Positions 61,527 to 64,000 of a stretch of 64,000 nt of DNA are shown piece after piece. The DNA comes from Alcaligenes sp. SDU_A2 (lineage in GTDB: Bacteria; Pseudomonadota; Gammaproteobacteria; Burkholderiales; Burkholderiaceae_B). How positions within the stretch are numbered: the first letter of the stretch is position 1; every line of letters starts with the position of its first letter. Location: assembly GCF_038237375.1 (NCBI RefSeq), contig NZ_CP151273.1, forward strand, positions 620,001 through 684,000, given 5' to 3'. The position numbers and the translations under genes were made by a program. Under the pieces are notes generated by a model. The model saw nothing but the letters and a program-made list of their open reading frames with translations, searched no databases and was not told where the DNA came from.

Positions 61527-62428
61527 GCGCGTTGTGGGAATTTCTATGGGGCCCTTTTGCCGAGTTTGGCTTTATGCAGCGCGCCCTGGCCGGTTCATTC
61601 GCCTTGGCGGCTGCCGCCGGGCCTTTAGGGGTATTTTTGGTATTACGCCGTATGAGCCTGATGGGCGATGCGATGGCGCATGCCATTTTGCCGGGTGTGG
61701 CCGTCGGGTTTCTGACGGCAGGCTTGTCGCTGGGCGCGATGGCGCTGGGCGGCATGATTACCGGCATTGTCGTGGCCTTGCTGGCCGGCCTGGTGGCACG
61801 GTTGACGCCGCAGCGCGAGGATGCCAGTTTTGCGGCCTTTTATCTAGTGTCTCTGGGCCTGGGCGTGCTGCTGGTGTCGCTGCGCGGCTCCAATATGGAC
61901 TTGATTCATGTGTTGTTTGGCACGGTGCTGGGCTTGGATGATGCCTCGTTGTTGCTGGTGACAGGCAGCAGTTCTGTGGCGTTGATTTTACTGGCCCTGA
62001 TCTTTCGGCCTTTGGTGCTGGAATGCCTGGACCCGATTTTCCTGCGTACTCAGGGCGGGCGGGGGTCGTTGGCGCATATGGTGTTTCTGTTCATGCTGGT
62101 CATCACCTTGGTGTCGGGCTTTCAGGTGTTGGGCACGTTGATGGTGGTGGGCATCATGATGTTACCGGCGGCGTCGGCGCGTTTCTGGGTGTATTCGGTG
62201 GGTCGGCAAATGACAGTGGCCGCCGCGCTGGGCATGGTCAGCTCCTATCTGGGCCTGTTGTTTTCCTATTACTACAACGTGCCGGCATCGCCCGCCATCA
62301 TTTTGGCGGCCGGGCTGTTCTATTTTCTGTCTGTCAGTGTCGGGCCGCATGGTGGCTTGGTACGCGCCTGGGTTGCGTTCCGTGCGCGACGGCGGCGCAT
62401 GGCGTCTTTTCTGGAGCATGAAGCATGA
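61523..62428 (+). CDS. znuB: Zinc ABC transporter permease
   Basis: The 301-residue protein is an ABC-3 family permease with about nine membrane helices. MSLMGDAMAHAILPGVAVGFL (~44-64) is the coupling region typical of zinc/manganese permeases. The start overlaps znuC, and the stop overlaps znuA by four bases, so the three genes are translationally coupled. A basic loop RARRRRM near the C terminus faces the cytoplasm. Confidence 0.95.
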   Translation: MSALWEFLWGPFAEFGFMQRALAGSFALAAAAGPLGVFLVLRRMSLMGDAMAHAILPGVAVGFLTAGLSLGAMALGGMITGIVVALLAGLVARLTPQREDASFAAFYLVSLGLGVLLVSLRGSNMDLIHVLFGTVLGLDDASLLLVTGSSSVALILLALIFRPLVLECLDPIFLRTQGGRGSLAHMVFLFMLVITLVSGFQVLGTLMVVGIMMLPAASARFWVYSVGRQMTVAAALGMVSSYLGLLFSYYYNVPASPAIILAAGLFYFLSVSVGPHGGLVRAWVAFRARRRRMASFLEHEA

Positions 62429-63447
62429 GCGTTCGAGTTTTCAAGCGGTCCGGTGCTGTGTTGTCGCTAAGTCTGCTAGCGTGGGCTCTGCCGGTGCAGG
62501 CCGAGCCTTTGCGGGTTGTCAGCAGTTTTTCGATCTTGCACGATATGGTGCGCGAGATCGGCGGCGACAAGGTGGCGGCCAGCGTCATTGTGCCTGCCAA
62601 TGGCGATGCGCATTCTTTTGAGCCGCGTCCCAGCGATGCCAAGACATTGGCCTCCGCTCAGTTGCTGGTCATCAACGGCCTGGATTTTGAGGCCTGGTTA
62701 CCGCGCCTGCAGCAGTCGGCAGGTTACAGGGGGCCACAAGTGGTGGCTGCCCAGGGCGTCGACGCGCTAGCTTTTGCTGGGCAAGATGAACATGTCGAGC
62801 ACGGGCATGGTGATTCGCATGACCACGGGCATAGCCATGATCATGGGCACGATCACGATCACGGGCACGAGTCTGCGAAGCAGGTTGTTGGCGAACCGGC
62901 GCACGAACACAGCCACGGCAGTCAAGATCCGCATGCATGGCAAAGCCCGACCCAGGCGCAGGTGTATATACGCAATATCAGTCAGGGGCTGGCAGCCGCC
63001 GATCCGGCCAATGCAGACTATTACCGCACGCGGGCGCAGGAATATGCCCAGCGCGTGCAGCAGCTAGACCAAAGCGTCAAAGCGCGCTTGCAGGCGATTC
63101 CCGTAGAGCAGCGCAAGGTAATTACGTCGCACGATGCCTTCGCTTATTTGGGTAAAGCCTACGATATCAGCTTCATCGCCCTGATGGGTGTATCCAGCCA
63201 GGCAGAACCTTCCGCGCGCGATATTGCCAAGGTCATTGAGCAGGCACGCCGTGAAAATATTCACGCTATTTTCGTGGAAAACACCGTCAATCCGCGCCTG
63301 GTCGAACAGGTCGCCCGCGAAACCGGAGCCAAAGTGGGCGGCACTTTGTATTCCGACGCTTTGGGTAAACCGGGATCGGGGGCCGATACGTACCTGGGCA
63401 TGATGAAGTGGAATACGGATAAGCTAATCGAGGCCTTGCAGCCATGA
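62425..63447 (+). CDS. znuA: Periplasmic zinc-binding protein
   Basis: The 340-residue cluster A-I binding protein has a signal peptide (LSLLAWALPVQA, cleavage ~26). Its zinc-ligand histidines lie in GDAHSFEP (~62), QDPHAWQSP (~172) and TSHDAFAYLG (~233). The long loop between the first two is a histidine-rich stretch (HGHGDSHDHGHSHDHGHDHD), a typical ZnuA zinc-collecting loop. FVENTVNPRLVEQVARETG near the C terminus holds the helix that lines the site. It is the last gene of the znu operon; no clear terminator was seen after it. Confidence 0.95.
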   Translation: MSVRVFKRSGAVLSLSLLAWALPVQAEPLRVVSSFSILHDMVREIGGDKVAASVIVPANGDAHSFEPRPSDAKTLASAQLLVINGLDFEAWLPRLQQSAGYRGPQVVAAQGVDALAFAGQDEHVEHGHGDSHDHGHSHDHGHDHDHGHESAKQVVGEPAHEHSHGSQDPHAWQSPTQAQVYIRNISQGLAAADPANADYYRTRAQEYAQRVQQLDQSVKARLQAIPVEQRKVITSHDAFAYLGKAYDISFIALMGVSSQAEPSARDIAKVIEQARRENIHAIFVENTVNPRLVEQVARETGAKVGGTLYSDALGKPGSGADTYLGMMKWNTDKLIEALQP

Positions 63448-63710
63448 CTGGTGACCCAATGTACCTGGGCCGGTCGGTGGGCTTGCCCAGATCGGGGCGA
63501 ATGACAGTCAGTCGGCGCAGCGAATTTGAGAGAGCGGCTGCAACGAGATAGCGTAGGCACAGAAACAGTCCTTCCCGTGCGACTGGACGTTCTGGCGACA
63601 TCCTTGGGGTCAGAAAACAAAGAAAGCCTGCCGCAAGACTGCTTCGGCGAATAAGAAGGGATGGACAAAAGGTGTGGCGGTGTGTCGGCTATTCTGTGTC
63701 TTGATGGTCA
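63448..63710. other. Non-coding gap after znuA
   Basis: No gene, hairpin terminator or repeat could be supported here. Short frames lack ribosome sites. Confidence 0.4.
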
Positions 63711-63998
63711 TTATGGAATGACCCTCTTGTACAAGGAATAGCTACTGACGCGCCAGCGTGTGCCTGTTTGCGTATCGTAGTAGCCGCCTTGCGCGGAGGA
63801 GCCTTCGTCTTCTTGTTTCCAGGTGCGTCCGCCGTCCAGGCTTAGGGCGGTCAGGTCTCGTGGCCGCAGGCCTGATTCGTCCACGCCATCGAACAATAGC
63901 GCCTGGCTGGGCGTGGTATACAGCGCATAACCGGTCACGCTCTTGTCAAAGGTCTGCAGCACATCGACCCCGTTGGTGCGTTGAATCGAGACTTGGCT
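63711..63998 (-). CDS. C-terminal part of a protein with an Asp-box (BNR-like) motif
   Basis: The frame is open to the right edge and gives 95 residues ending YSLYKRVIP. SLDGGRTWKQE matches the S-x-D-x-G-x-x-W Asp-box of sialidase-type beta-propellers. The preceding strands (VTGYALYTTPSQALLFDG) fit a propeller blade. The N-terminal part lies outside the window, so the enzyme class is not known. A GTG at 63962 is in frame, but the frame continues further upstream. Confidence 0.55.
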   Translation of the reverse strand, partial: SQVSIQRTNGVDVLQTFDKSVTGYALYTTPSQALLFDGVDESGLRPRDLTALSLDGGRTWKQEDEGSSAQGGYYDTQTGTRWRVSSYSLYKRVIP

Positions 63999-64000
63999 CA

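Overview
The window looks like chromosome of a betaproteobacterium of the order Burkholderiales, most probably Alcaligenaceae (Alcaligenes/Bordetella relatives). The reasons are an HslV with a short extension before its catalytic threonine, a cysteine-poor DksA, cytochrome c5-type diheme proteins, and the metX-metW pair. Assignment is from protein family resemblance only, since no search could be run. Most of the window is ordinary, densely packed core genome of moderate-to-high GC. It is interrupted by AT-rich gaps at about 21.57-21.75, 37.80-38.02 and 38.86-39.13 kb. No prophage, CRISPR array, rRNA operon or intact insertion sequence is present. One tRNA (Arg, CCG) and one decayed ISL3-type transposase relic were found.

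Layout. 0-1.1 kb: end of an AraC regulator and a receiver-like/Fis regulator. 1.1-6.7 kb: hemE, priA and rep. 7-13.8 kb: a small unknown gene behind an array of AGGGT/ACCCT palindromes, then gltD and gltB (minus strand). 14-18.8 kb: acyl-CoA metabolism (enoyl-CoA hydratase, nitronate monooxygenase, CoA-transferase, 3-hydroxyacyl-CoA dehydrogenase). 18.9-24.6 kb: a DUF2339 membrane protein, the ISL3 relic, two cytochrome c genes around tRNA-Arg, and a small gene followed by a 37-bp tandem duplication. 24.9-27.8 kb: a methyltransferase translationally coupled to a ZnuD-type zinc receptor. 27.9-37.7 kb: gshA, a lipoprotein, a LuxR-type mini-regulator, metX-metW with a SAM-II riboswitch, an AmpG-like transporter, a TRIC-family channel, lrgA-lrgB, two RidA paralogues and an ATP adenylyltransferase. 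38-48 kb: a surface-adhesion locus with a 2191-residue trimeric autotransporter adhesin, a TpgA-like OmpA lipoprotein, a SecDF-P1-like lipoprotein and flanking regulators with defective receiver domains. 48.5-54.5 kb: a catabolic-looking cluster (sodium symporter with a 40-residue partner, carboxymuconolactone decarboxylase-like protein, class III aminotransferase, RpiR regulator, C45 acyltransferase/hydrolase). 54.5-58.7 kb: cobalamin adenosyltransferase, GNAT, a CusF-like protein, hslVU behind a sigma-32 promoter, and dksA. 58.8-63.4 kb: zinc homeostasis (COG0523 GTPase, zur, a small ORF, znuC-znuB-znuA). The right edge cuts a gene carrying an Asp-box motif.

How parts work together. The same 20-base Zur-type operator lies before the ZnuD receptor at 27.8 kb and between zur and znuCBA at 60.6 kb. 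Outer-membrane zinc uptake, a co-translated methyltransferase and the inner-membrane ABC importer therefore appear to form one zinc regulon split over 33 kb. The adhesin locus combines a secreted trimer with two lipoproteins likely to help its export or anchoring. The RpiR-centred cluster has repeated operator-like elements in its divergent promoter region and looks like uptake and breakdown of an acylated amine. The most unusual signals are the SAM-II riboswitch, a terminator/attenuator directly before lrgA, the Zur-linked methyltransferase, and the clustering of regulators with non-canonical receiver domains.
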